A stretch of 64,000 nucleotides of DNA from Prevotella sp. UBA2711 (GCA_002354095.1 DEKX01000038.1:62001-126000); one strand, 5' to 3'. Positions 7,814 through 16,207 are shown, numbered from the stretch's first letter. Numbers and translations: made by a program. Notes: generated by a model not told the origin, from the letters alone.

Positions 7814-9715
7814 TTAATTTCTGTTGTGTAACAGTTCGCTGACGCGCTTGTTGATTTCGTCAGCCAGTTTCTTATTGCGTGCACTGAGATTAGGAATCGC
7901 ATCGAGATTGCCTACGAGCGAAGGCAACTGCTGTTCCCAGAGTTCACCACTGTTCACGACGTCAAGCTCGGTGGAGAGCATTTTGTTGACCTCCTCCTCT
8001 GTCACGTCGTAGTCCCACTTCTTAGCCTCGTCGATGCTCACCTTCTGACCACCATTGTTGCCCTCGCAGCTTACTGGAATGATGGTTATCTCAGGATGCT
8101 GCTTCTGCAACCACTCAATCTTGCCCTTGCTATCCTCGAACGACTGCATCAGATAGTCGATGGTGCAGAATCGGTTGGTGTTCTTACCGCGGTTGATGGA
8201 GTTGTTGAAACATGTCTGGATATCATTATAGACGATGACAACCGTAATCTTGTCGAGCCCCTTCGACTTGGCACGCTGGATGACTTTCTCCAAGCGGTCG
8301 GTACCACCTGAGAGGGCAGCGTCATAGACCAGACCTTCGTTCTTCAGATTCAGTTTGCGGGCCACCGTACTCTTGCCACTGGCTGGAGCACCGGTGATGA
8401 TGGTCATGGTGTTCTTACCCTGACGGGCAGCACGGTCGAGCATGACGGTGTATAGCTGATCGACTACAGCCATCTCTGCCTCACGATAGTCGGTCACGTT
8501 GCCACCATAGTATCCGATAGGCTGGAATACGGTGCGGAACTCATCGGGATCGAGCTTGTTGCCTGCCGTTGCCAGATACTTGTCGATAAGCAACTGGGTA
8601 CGTGGTTTAGCCCACTCCGTAGCCTCATGACGAAGCAGGGTAGGCTGTGGAGCCTCGATGGTGAGGCGTGAGGGATAACGGTTGATGCGGTTGTGGCGAC
8701 GGATGTCCATCAGCTTCTCCATGAAGAAGTAGCTGTCGCCAGGCATCTGATAGCGGGCATTGCCATTGGGATCGGGCTTGAACAGCATCTCCGACATTTC
8801 GCCCTTGTCAATGAAGGTCACCCATCCGCGTGGCGAGAGATGATACTCGTTGTCGCCCAAGACGGCATTCACCAGACAGTTGGTGTCCCACATGCGCTGA
8901 CCTGTATCACAGGTATAGTTGGTGTAAACCGCCTTGATGGGGTTCCAATCGGTATAACTGAGGTCAGCCACAACGTCCTGAGGCAGGTAGTTCATCTTGT
9001 CGCCGATGTTGCTGGGCGACATGATGAGATCGACCTTCTTAGGCAGTTTGCTGTAGAAGACAGCCGACTGCTTCGATGCGGCACGCATGTTGTAGCCACT
9101 CAGACTGTCACCAGCCTCGAAGCGTCCCGACTGGATATAGACAGCCTTCACCTTCTGACTGAAGAGGTCGAGTCCGCTCAAGTTGGAATATTCGTCGGCA
9201 CCCGACTCAAAGAGCTGGGAGAGGGTAGTGGCAAAACCGATAGCCACCACAACAATCGAGTTGTCCTCAGCCTTGCTCAGCAGTTTGCGATACAGCTTAT
9301 AGCCGTCAGGCAGTTTGCTGGCATCCAGTGTGCGCTTGAACAGTGGAGCACCATTGGCATCCTTCAAGTCGCAAATACCATTGTAGGGGATAAAGCAACG
9401 AGGATGCTTCACACCGTTGCGCTCCAGTCCGACAGGAATATCGGGGTGCCCGTAATAGTTGTTGAAGATATCCACGATACCCGCATTCTTCTCGCCTTCG
9501 CGATCGACGATGATACCCTTCAGGTCAACCAGTCCGTCATCAATATAATGATGCAGCATCATCAGCGCAAAGAGGTCGTCGGTAGAACTGCCGAAGTCAG
9601 AGTCCAGAATCATCTGGATAGGCTGGTACTTCTGCCTTTGGTTGTCGGCATTCTGTGCCTGCGTGCCCAGACAGGCACACAAGCACAATATAATAAATAA
9701 GGTGAAACGTCTCAT
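7814..9715 (-). CDS. Exported nucleoside hydrolase fused to a Zeta-toxin-like kinase
   Basis: A 633-residue two-domain protein with a signal sequence (MRRFTLFIILCLCACLGTQA). Residues ~30-340 match the inosine-uridine nucleoside hydrolase family: MILDSDFGSSTDDLFAL carries the Asp cluster that binds Ca and ribose, and HPDIPVGLERNG follows. A late MWDTNCLVNAVLG keeps the catalytic-region Asp but has Trp where classical enzymes have His. Residues ~352-633 form a P-loop kinase module (GAPASGKST at 442-450, YNDIQTCFNNSINRGKNTNR) homologous to the adjacent lipoprotein. The family reaction would be hydrolysis of an N-ribosyl bond; the kinase substrate is unknown. The ATG overlaps the TAA of the TMEM43 gene by one base, so translation is coupled. 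The fusion is the notable point and looks intact. Confidence 0.75.
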   Translation of the reverse strand: MRRFTLFIILCLCACLGTQAQNADNQRQKYQPIQMILDSDFGSSTDDLFALMMLHHYIDDGLVDLKGIIVDREGEKNAGIVDIFNNYYGHPDIPVGLERNGVKHPRCFIPYNGICDLKDANGAPLFKRTLDASKLPDGYKLYRKLLSKAEDNSIVVVAIGFATTLSQLFESGADEYSNLSGLDLFSQKVKAVYIQSGRFEAGDSLSGYNMRAASKQSAVFYSKLPKKVDLIMSPSNIGDKMNYLPQDVVADLSYTDWNPIKAVYTNYTCDTGQRMWDTNCLVNAVLGDNEYHLSPRGWVTFIDKGEMSEMLFKPDPNGNARYQMPGDSYFFMEKLMDIRRHNRINRYPSRLTIEAPQPTLLRHEATEWAKPRTQLLIDKYLATAGNKLDPDEFRTVFQPIGYYGGNVTDYREAEMAVVDQLYTVMLDRAARQGKNTMTIITGAPASGKSTVARKLNLKNEGLVYDAALSGGTDRLEKVIQRAKSKGLDKITVVIVYNDIQTCFNNSINRGKNTNRFCTIDYLMQSFEDSKGKIEWLQKQHPEITIIPVSCEGNNGGQKVSIDEAKKWDYDVTEEEVNKMLSTELDVVNSGELWEQQLPSLVGNLDAIPNLSARNKKLADEINKRVSELLHNRN

Positions 9716-11175
9716 TATGCGTCGATATTATCGGTTGGTGTTGTTGGTGCAGCAGGCTCAGCAGGAGCTACAGGAGCAGGCTGTGGAGCTTTCTTTGCAG
9801 TAGCATTTGCAGCCAGTTCCTTCAACTTGTCTTTGCCTTTGAATGCGAATACCCATACCAGGAATCCGGCAATAGCGAGCAGGATGATAGCCAAAACGGG
9901 GCGATAGAACAGCCAAGCCAGAGCTATCACGATGAGCGACCAAACCACACCGAGGATGGTGCAAACAATACCAACGCCGAAACCGAAGATGTTGGCAATG
10001 AAGGGAACCACCTTGAGCAGTGTCTCCAAGAAGCCGAAGATGTTCTTGAAGGCAGAGATAACGAGCAGAATACCTACGATACGCAGAATCCAAGTCCACA
10101 TGGAGTTGGCATCCTGAGCGTCCTCGATAATCTCGTCGCCTGTCTTCTGACCCATCACGAGGGTCTGGAAGCGCTTGCCGTTCTTAGCCTTGAAGGGCTT
10201 GAAGGTGTCGCCATCCACAACAGCCATTATGGTTACCTTGGCAGGAACTATCTTCTCGAAGGTTACGCGAACGTCACCCACCTGTGGCGAGCCTGGCACC
10301 TTACCATAATATAATATGTTACCAGCCTGGTGAACATACTGCAGGTCAACCTTGTTCTGCGCGTTGGCAATAGCATTGTTGATAGAGTCCTGAGCAGCCT
10401 TCTGAGCGTCGATGACAGCCTTGGCTGAGTCAGAAAGTGATGCATATACAGAGTCAGGAATAGCAGGTGCTGCAGGCTGTGGGGTGGCCTGTGGCTGGGT
10501 AGTCTTAGGCTGCACACCATAGAAACGCTCGTAAGCGGTCTGGGTAGCCTGGTCGAACTGCTTCAGCAACTGCTCGTTGATAGCCAAATCGAAGCCCTCG
10601 CTTGAAGAGATGCTGTGGATGAGGCTCTCGTTCAGTTTGTAAGCACCGAAGCTGACGTTCTCGGCATACTGCTCAGCGTCCTCAACGGTTGTCAGCACGA
10701 AGTTCTTGTTTTGGTAGGCAGGATCCTTGAACTGACTCGACTGAACGGGACTGCTGACCCACTGCTGTGAGTAGGTGTAGGTGGTGGTAGTCACTTCCTT
10801 ACCGCCCAGTTTGTCCTCGCTCTTGCTCTCAGAATGCTCTACCCACTGGTAGTACTCCACTTTACGTTTCAGGGCAATGATACCCTTCTGGCCGACGCCA
10901 TACTGAGCGTCCGACAGCGAGTCTTCGGTAGTAGCCTGAGCCGTACCACAAATCAGTTCGCCTTCCAGCGAAGCGTCTTTCTTACCAGGGTTAGGCATCT
11001 CTACATACGAGCTGCCAGCCTCCTCCAGCATCTTAGCCGTTTTCACTGCACGTCCTTCGTTCCACCACAGCAAGCAGGTGGCTGCAATGAGCAAGACGAA
11101 ACCAGTACCAATACTCTTAAACGAGTTTCCTACGCGGGTGCCATACCCTGTAGTTGTTGTCTCTGTGTAAGCCAT
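9715..11175 (-). CDS. TMEM43-family membrane protein
   Basis: A 486-residue protein matching the TMEM43/LUMA family. An N-terminal membrane segment (GFVLLIAATCLLWWNEGRAV) contains the hallmark WWNEGRAV, and KVEYYQWVEHSES is the other family signature. The central region (about 75-330) is extracytoplasmic, with a Pro/Ala/Gln-rich linker near residue 240. Three or more hydrophobic segments follow (about residues 357-460), then an Ala/Pro-rich tail (PQPAPVAPAEPAAPT). The bacterial function is not established. It heads a four-gene operon with the kinase-bearing exported proteins, so a shared envelope role is an inference from linkage. A CAAATATA (minus-strand TATATTTG) at 11262-11269 is the likely -7 box. 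Confidence 0.8.
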   Translation of the reverse strand: MAYTETTTTGYGTRVGNSFKSIGTGFVLLIAATCLLWWNEGRAVKTAKMLEEAGSSYVEMPNPGKKDASLEGELICGTAQATTEDSLSDAQYGVGQKGIIALKRKVEYYQWVEHSESKSEDKLGGKEVTTTTYTYSQQWVSSPVQSSQFKDPAYQNKNFVLTTVEDAEQYAENVSFGAYKLNESLIHSISSSEGFDLAINEQLLKQFDQATQTAYERFYGVQPKTTQPQATPQPAAPAIPDSVYASLSDSAKAVIDAQKAAQDSINNAIANAQNKVDLQYVHQAGNILYYGKVPGSPQVGDVRVTFEKIVPAKVTIMAVVDGDTFKPFKAKNGKRFQTLVMGQKTGDEIIEDAQDANSMWTWILRIVGILLVISAFKNIFGFLETLLKVVPFIANIFGFGVGIVCTILGVVWSLIVIALAWLFYRPVLAIILLAIAGFLVWVFAFKGKDKLKELAANATAKKAPQPAPVAPAEPAAPTTPTDNIDA

Positions 11176-11261
11176 AAAACTTGTTTTTAATGATTAATAT
11201 TTAATGATAAAATAAAGTTCTCTTAATTGGTTATCGGTTATTGTTTAATGCTTTCACGCTG

Positions 11262-11269
11262 CAAATATA
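11262..11269 (-). promoter_or_regulatory. Probable -7 box for the TMEM43-kinase operon
   Basis: The minus strand reads TATATTTG, a match to TAnnTTTG, about 87 nt upstream of the ATG at 11175. No well-placed TTG partner at 19-21 nt is visible, so the assignment rests on the -7 box alone. Confidence 0.5.
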
Positions 11270-11341
11270 CAAATAATTTCCTTACAATGGTTGCTTTTTT
11301 CTTCCAAAATGTTGTTAAAAACTTCCAATCGGCATTTTAGA

Positions 11342-11376
11342 GCCCGTTTCAGGGTCGGTAAAGTCGAAAACGGGGC
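11342..11376 (-). terminator. Possible hairpin terminator after the phosphatase gene
   Basis: CCCGTTT at 11343-11349 can pair with AAACGGG at 11368-11374. It lies just downstream of the phosphatase stop codon on the minus strand, but the trailing T-run is poor (CTCTAAAATG), so it is a weak call. Confidence 0.3.
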
Positions 11377-11402
11377 GATCAAGTTTTTCGTCTTTTCATG
11401 AA

Positions 11403-11873
11403 TCATTCGTCAATTGCCTCCAACAAGCCTTCACAAGCATCCTCCAGCAGGTCGATGACAAGTTCAAAGTCTCGGTCGCCACCATAGTAGGGGTCTGGGA
11501 TAGTAGCTTGGTGGGGGTGATGGCGCAGGTAGTCAGCCATGAGACGGATTTTCTGCTCGTCCTCTTGAGAACGGGCTTTCGCACGGATGGCTCGCAGATT
11601 CTCTTGGTCCATGCCGATGATTAGGTCGAAATGGTCGAAGTCGGCTGATGAGAACTGGCGTGCTCTGGAGTTGAAGTTGTAGCCATGTTTCGCTCCGAAA
11701 CGCCGCATACGAGGGTCTGGCAAATCGCCGATATGCCAAGGACCGATAGCCGCAGAGTCAATCACAAACTGGTCCGAAAGTCCTCTTTCGTCCACCAAAT
11801 GTTGGAAAATACCCTCAGCAGCTGGCGATCGGCAAATATTTCCCAAGCAAATAAACAGTATTCGTTGTTTCAT
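11403..11873 (-). CDS. Low-molecular-weight protein-tyrosine phosphatase
   Basis: A 156-residue cytoplasmic phosphatase of the LMW-PTP family. The P-loop CLGNICRS (Cys9 nucleophile, Arg15) is next to the N-terminus and the general-acid loop DPYYGG is near residue 130, both in their normal places. Family members dephosphorylate phosphotyrosine, in bacteria often on capsule or exopolysaccharide tyrosine kinases; no such kinase is visible here. The frame extends four codons upstream, but that ATG lies inside the -7 box (11883-11890), so 11873 is chosen. It is a single-gene unit, divergent from the nucleotidyltransferase-like gene. Confidence 0.9.
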   Translation of the reverse strand: MKQRILFICLGNICRSPAAEGIFQHLVDERGLSDQFVIDSAAIGPWHIGDLPDPRMRRFGAKHGYNFNSRARQFSSADFDHFDLIIGMDQENLRAIRAKARSQEDEQKIRLMADYLRHHPHQATIPDPYYGGDRDFELVIDLLEDACEGLLEAIDE

Positions 11874-11882
11874 AACTGACTG

Positions 11883-11914
11883 CAAATATACAAATAAACG
11901 GGCAAAGAACCAAA
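11883..11914 (-). promoter_or_regulatory. Promoter for the LMW-PTP gene
   Basis: On the minus strand TTTG (11911-11914), a 20-nt spacer and TATATTTG (11883-11890) match the Bacteroidetes consensus exactly. The ATG at 11873 is only nine bases beyond the -7 box. Confidence 0.8.
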
Positions 11915-12006
11915 TTCTTTGCCCATAATCTGTATCCCTTAGGCTTAAGCCGCTTCCCGTTTAACGGGAACGCTCAAATGTAGTCAATAGGCATGGGCTT
12001 ATTGAC
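11901..12006. repeat. Cluster of four short inverted repeats
   Basis: In the 289-bp divergent intergenic region there are four consecutive inverted repeats: GGCAAAGAA/TTCTTTGCC (11901-11923), GGCTTAAGCC (11942-11951), TTCCCGTT/AACGGGAA (11954-11970) and GTCAATA/TATTGAC (11983-12006). The first overlaps the -33 box of the phosphatase promoter. They could be operators or RNA hairpins. Confidence 0.6.
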
Positions 12007-12127
12007 ACCAGGAGCGAGCTGCAGTTCAAACTTATTTTTTGTTCTATTGCTGTTGACAAAGTTATTAATAATTTCTGAATTTCCCAAATTTTCCCTCTGA
12101 AAGTGTGGTTATCTCGAAAAATATGTC

Positions 12128-12135
12128 TAACTTTG
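12128..12135 (+). promoter_or_regulatory. Probable -7 box for the nucleotidyltransferase-like gene
   Basis: TAACTTTG, 27 nt upstream of the ATG at 12163. The -33 region has no clear TTG at the expected distance. Confidence 0.5.
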
Positions 12136-12162
12136 CACCAAAAGCAATATAGACCTGGGATC

Positions 12163-13083
12163 ATGGAGCAATTGTTTTATGAATTGATACAAGTTTCGAC
12201 TAAGCAGTTGGATTGTTTGAGTCGCGGTCCTGAACCTGAAGAGTGGCACGAGCTGCACGACATGGCGCATCAGCAGCAGATGACAGGTATCTGCTATCGT
12301 GGTGTGCAGGTGCTGTTCGAGTTTGGACTGCGTGTACCACAAGACCTTATTATTGACTGGATGGCAGAAGCCGAAACGATAGAAGAGCGCAATAGTCTTT
12401 TCACCGACCATACGCTGAAGGTTCAGCAGAAACTGATGGAGAAAGGTTATGCATCGAGTGTGCTGATAGGACAGGGTGCTGCTCGTGATTACGGTGACGA
12501 ACTGATGATGCTCCGTGAACCTGATGATATCCGACTCTTTGTGGATGCTGATACGGACGAAGTCGTGTCTGCCGTCGATATTCCTGCTTGGGACGAGACA
12601 CCCGTTACGCTGACCGATACTATCGGGAAAGGCCGTAACCCGCTGAAGAATTGGAAGTTGCAAAAATGGTTTGAGAAGAATCGCAAGTCGCTCTACGTGA
12701 AAGATGGCGAAATGGTGCGCCCAGCGGTATCGATGAATGTGGTTTACCTGTTGGTGAACCTTTATTGGAAGTTCCTTTATAAAGGTGTTACCATGCGCGA
12801 TTTTACTGACTGCTATTTCGCGTTGAAGCGTTTGGCAAATAAAGAACGTGCTTCGCAGGTAAAATACGATAAGATTCTGAAAAGCTTCGGTCTCTATCGC
12901 TTTGCCCAAGGAGTCATGTGGGTGATGCAGAGCGTCTTCGGATTGGAAGAGGCGTTGCAGGTGGTGAAGCCATCTGCCTCGAAAGGACAGTTCATCCTGC
13001 ATGAGACCATGTCGGGTCGTCGTCATTTCTTCCATCTGCTGATGAAATATCCCCTTGAAATGTTCTTTTCACTTTTTAAGTGA
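12163..13083 (+). CDS. Nucleotidyltransferase-family protein (NTP_transf_5-like)
   Basis: A 306-residue cytoplasmic protein resembling the NTP_transf_5 group of Bacteroidetes nucleotidyltransferase-fold proteins. The pattern is a helical N-terminal region (WHELHDMAHQQQMTGICYRG), then a nucleotidyltransferase-like core with GYASSVLIGQGAARDYG and REPDDIRLFVDAD, where the acidic pair D-D-I-R-L-F-V stands in for the DxD metal site. The C-terminal half is helical. Family members often sit beside polysaccharide genes; that context is absent here. The frame is open 20 codons upstream, but TAACTTTG at 12128-12135 supports the start at 12163. Substrate unknown. Confidence 0.6.
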   Translation: MEQLFYELIQVSTKQLDCLSRGPEPEEWHELHDMAHQQQMTGICYRGVQVLFEFGLRVPQDLIIDWMAEAETIEERNSLFTDHTLKVQQKLMEKGYASSVLIGQGAARDYGDELMMLREPDDIRLFVDADTDEVVSAVDIPAWDETPVTLTDTIGKGRNPLKNWKLQKWFEKNRKSLYVKDGEMVRPAVSMNVVYLLVNLYWKFLYKGVTMRDFTDCYFALKRLANKERASQVKYDKILKSFGLYRFAQGVMWVMQSVFGLEEALQVVKPSASKGQFILHETMSGRRHFFHLLMKYPLEMFFSLFK

Positions 13084-13113
13084 CCTTGATTATTAAAATA
13101 GACAAATAAGATA

Positions 13114-14313
13114 ATGATTAGGATAATGACGTTAGCATGCCTGTTGGGTGCATGCACTATCAGTTGGGCTCAGAAGAAAGAGATCAGTCAGGCTAAGTCG
13201 TATGTTAAAAGCGGTACGAACCTGGATAAAGCCGAACAACTGATGGAGGGACTGCTGAAAAAAGACACAGCCAATCGCAGTAACCCTAAAATCTACCTGA
13301 CATGGATGCAGGCAGTAGAGAAACAGTATGAAATAGCCAACGAAAAACTGTATCTGAAACAGAAATACGATACGGCAGCTTTTTTCAATCTGACACGCAA
13401 ACTCTACGGCATTGCTGAGACACTCGACTCGATTGATGCCCAACCCGACGAGAAGGGTAGGGTGAAGTTGCGTTATCGTGAAGATAATGCCGAGAAACTG
13501 GACCGCTTGCGCCAGAACCTCTATTACGGCGGTACGTTCCATCTGCGGAAGGAACAGCTTACTTTGGCATACGGTTTCTTCCAGTGCTATTTGAACTCAG
13601 CCCAGCAACCGCTCTTTGAAAGCTATCAATATCAGAAGACCGATACACTGCTGTCTGAGGTAGCTTATTGGGCATGTTATACGGGTTATAAGATGCACGA
13701 TGCAGAATACACCCTGCGCTATTTCGATTGTGCTGTTAAAGATACAGCCAAGGCACGCTATGCTATACAGTATGCCTGCGAAGCCTATCACTGGCAGGGC
13801 GATGAAGCCAATTATCTGAATATGCTGAAACGCGGATTCGGACAGTATCCTGAATTCAACTATTTCTTCCCACGACTGATAGATTATTACAACAGTAAGG
13901 AGCGTCCGGATTCGGCACTTTTCTATGCCGACGAAGCACTGCGTACCAATCCCGACAACGAACTCTTCCTGTTGGCTCGCTCCGTAGCCCTGCTGAATCT
14001 GGAGCGATACGACGAGTGTATCCGTGTGAGCGAACGGCTGATAGCCAAAAACGACACATTGGCAGAGCCCTATTTCAACATAGCCACAGCCAAACTGAAC
14101 CAGGTGTTGGCCATCGAGCGACTGAACCAGCCGCGCGTCTATCGTGAACAGATACACCGACTCTATATGGAGGCGCGCCCCTACATGGAGGCTTACCGCA
14201 AATTGGAGCCGGGAGCACGGCATAAATGGGCACCGGCGCTTTACCGCATCTACCTGAACCTGAACATGGGTAAACAGTTTGAAGAGATAGACAAAATCAT
14301 GCGAAAGCTCTAA
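13114..14313 (+). CDS. Secreted TPR-repeat protein, paralogue of 520-1731
   Basis: A 399-residue protein with a signal peptide (MIRIMTLACLLGACTISWAQ). The body is helical, with TPR-like units clearest at FYADEALRTNPDNELFLLAR and CIRVSERLIAKNDTLAEPYF. Its order of segments follows the protein at 520-1731: an N-terminal AKSY..SG region, DEKGRVKLRYREDNAEKL, a QPLFE turn, a PDNE TPR, and a closing KLEPGA unit. It follows the nucleotidyltransferase-like gene by 30 nt and may be co-transcribed. The exact function is unknown; a periplasmic scaffold is a guess from the fold. Confidence 0.75.
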   Translation: MIRIMTLACLLGACTISWAQKKEISQAKSYVKSGTNLDKAEQLMEGLLKKDTANRSNPKIYLTWMQAVEKQYEIANEKLYLKQKYDTAAFFNLTRKLYGIAETLDSIDAQPDEKGRVKLRYREDNAEKLDRLRQNLYYGGTFHLRKEQLTLAYGFFQCYLNSAQQPLFESYQYQKTDTLLSEVAYWACYTGYKMHDAEYTLRYFDCAVKDTAKARYAIQYACEAYHWQGDEANYLNMLKRGFGQYPEFNYFFPRLIDYYNSKERPDSALFYADEALRTNPDNELFLLARSVALLNLERYDECIRVSERLIAKNDTLAEPYFNIATAKLNQVLAIERLNQPRVYREQIHRLYMEARPYMEAYRKLEPGARHKWAPALYRIYLNLNMGKQFEEIDKIMRKL

Positions 14314-14332
14314 AAGGAGTGTCGCGAGTGCT

Positions 14333-14380
14333 AAAAAAACGAAAATTAATGCAGGAGTAGCGTTGGTTTTCGTTTTTTTT
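14333..14380 (+). terminator. Terminator-like hairpin before the phosphohexomutase gene
   Basis: A-rich AAAAAAACGAAAA at 14333-14345 pairs with TTTTCGTTTTTTT at 14367-14379. The stem is AT-rich but ends in a T-run and follows the TPR stop at 14313. It overlaps the upstream part of the next promoter. Confidence 0.6.
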
Positions 14381-14390
14381 CTTAACTTTG
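14363..14390 (+). promoter_or_regulatory. Promoter for the phosphohexomutase gene
   Basis: TTG at 14363-14365 and TAACTTTG at 14383-14390; the spacer is 17 nt, slightly short of the usual 19-20. The leader to the ATG at 14442 is about 50 nt. Confidence 0.5.
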
Positions 14391-14441
14391 TAAGCTAGTA
14401 GATATAAATACAAATCTAAAACAAATTATATTTGAAGTATT

Positions 14442-16187
14442 ATGGAAAATAACGAACTGATTGCTCAGTGTGAAGCACGGGCGAAGGAATGGCTCTCTCC
14501 AGCCTTTGACGAGGAGACACGTAAGGAAGTACAGGCAATGTTGGACAATCCTGACAAGACTGCCTTGATTGATGCTTTCTATCAGAATCTGGAATTTGGT
14601 ACAGGTGGTCTCCGTGGTATTATGGGTGCTGGTACCAACCGCATGAACAAGTATATTGTAGGTATGGCTACCCAGGGTTTTGCCAACTATATCCTGAAGG
14701 CATTCCCAGACAAGCAGTGCTCGGTAGTGGTAGGTCACGACTGCCGCAATAACGGACGTATGTTCGCTGAGACCGTAGCCGACATCTTCTCAGCCAACGG
14801 CATTAAGGTTTATCTGTTCGAGAGTCTGCGTCCTACTCCTGAAATCTCGTTTGCCATCCGCGAGCTCGGTGCTCAGGCTGGTGTTAACGTCACAGCATCA
14901 CACAACCCACGTGAGTACAACGGATATAAGGCATACTGGGATGACGGTGCACAGGTGCTGTCGCCACACGATACAGGTATCATCGACGAGGTGAACAAGG
15001 TGACTATCAACGATGTGAAGTTCGAAGGCAATAAGGAACTCATCGAGATTATCGGTGGTGAAATGGACTGGGACTACATCCAGGCTGTTCACGAGGCTAT
15101 GATTGACCAGGATGTCATCAACCGTCAGAAAGACCTGAACATTGTTTATTCACCTATGCATGGTACTGGTCGCCACATCGTACCCATGGCATTGCGCTCA
15201 TGGGGATTCCAGAACATCCATGTGGTGCCCGAGCAGATGGTGGTTGACGGCAACTTCCCAACGGTTGTATCGCCCAACCCAGAGAATGCTGAGGCTATGA
15301 CACTGGGCATGAAGCTCGGTACCCGTCTGAATGCCGACCTCGTGATTGCCAGTGACCCAGATGCTGACCGCTTGGCCATCGTTGTTCGCAATCCAAAGGG
15401 CGAGTGGGAAATTATCAATGGTAACCAGACAGCCATGATGTTCTGCTGGTATATCATCACCAACCGTAAGAAGCTGGGCCTGATGAAGGGCAACGAGTTC
15501 TTGGTAAAGACCATCGTGACCTCAGAAGTGATTGCTCAGATTGCCAAGAAGAACGGTGTAGAACTGTTCGACGAGTTCACAGGATTCAAGTGGATTGCTT
15601 ATCGCATCCGTGTGAACGAGGGTAAGAAGAAGTACATCGGCGGTGGTGAGGAGAGCTTCGGCTTCCTGCCATTCGACAAGGTGCGTGATAAGGATGCTCC
15701 TGCCTCTATCTGCTTAATCTGCGAGATTGCTGCATGGGCTAAGGATCAGGGTAAGACACTCTACGACCTGCTGATGGATATCTACGCTGAGTATGGATTC
15801 TCGAAAGAGACGACCATCAACGTGGTGAAGCCAGGTAAGACCGGTGCTGACGAAATCAAGCAGATGATGGAAGACTTCCGCAAGAATCCTCCTACGGAGG
15901 TTGGCGGTTCGAAGGTTTGCGTTTGGAAAGACTTCCGTTCTTTGGAACAGAAGAATGCCGACGGCACTACCAGTAAGATTGACATGCCTGCTACCAGCAA
16001 CGTACTGCAGTGGTTCTGCGAGGATGGCACGAAGATCAGTGTGCGTCCTTCTGGTACAGAGCCTAAGATTAAGTTCTACTGCGAAATCAAGGATCCTTCC
16101 TTCAAGTGTGCCGGCTGCTACGAGCGTTGCACCAAGGCTGCTATGGAGAAGGTTGCCGCTATCAAGAAGAGTCTGGGTTTAGACTAA
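14442..16187 (+). CDS. Phosphoglucomutase/phosphomannomutase (alpha-phosphohexomutase)
   Basis: A 581-residue cytoplasmic enzyme that interconverts hexose 1- and 6-phosphates, feeding glycogen, UDP-glucose or GDP-mannose synthesis. All four family signatures are present: the active-site phosphoserine loop VTASHNPREYNGYKAYW, the Mg loop ASDPDADRLAIVVR, the sugar-recognition loop GGGEESFGFLPF, and the phosphate-binding RPSGTEPKIKFYCE near the C-terminus. The length fits the long phosphoglucomutase subgroup (about 570-580 residues). Sequence alone does not separate glucose from mannose preference. It is a single gene with its own promoter and a terminator shared with the convergent guaA. Confidence 0.92.
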   Translation: MENNELIAQCEARAKEWLSPAFDEETRKEVQAMLDNPDKTALIDAFYQNLEFGTGGLRGIMGAGTNRMNKYIVGMATQGFANYILKAFPDKQCSVVVGHDCRNNGRMFAETVADIFSANGIKVYLFESLRPTPEISFAIRELGAQAGVNVTASHNPREYNGYKAYWDDGAQVLSPHDTGIIDEVNKVTINDVKFEGNKELIEIIGGEMDWDYIQAVHEAMIDQDVINRQKDLNIVYSPMHGTGRHIVPMALRSWGFQNIHVVPEQMVVDGNFPTVVSPNPENAEAMTLGMKLGTRLNADLVIASDPDADRLAIVVRNPKGEWEIINGNQTAMMFCWYIITNRKKLGLMKGNEFLVKTIVTSEVIAQIAKKNGVELFDEFTGFKWIAYRIRVNEGKKKYIGGGEESFGFLPFDKVRDKDAPASICLICEIAAWAKDQGKTLYDLLMDIYAEYGFSKETTINVVKPGKTGADEIKQMMEDFRKNPPTEVGGSKVCVWKDFRSLEQKNADGTTSKIDMPATSNVLQWFCEDGTKISVRPSGTEPKIKFYCEIKDPSFKCAGCYERCTKAAMEKVAAIKKSLGLD

Positions 16188-16207
16188 TCGTCTGAAAGCA
16201 TAAAATT

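Noticed and set aside
8693..9700. A 335-codon open frame on the plus strand
   Set aside because: It is antisense to the nucleoside hydrolase half of the fusion, which has clear motifs; no motif or promoter supports the plus-strand frame.
12127..13035. A 302-codon minus-strand frame
   Set aside because: Antisense to the nucleotidyltransferase-like gene, low-complexity composition and no signal or domain.
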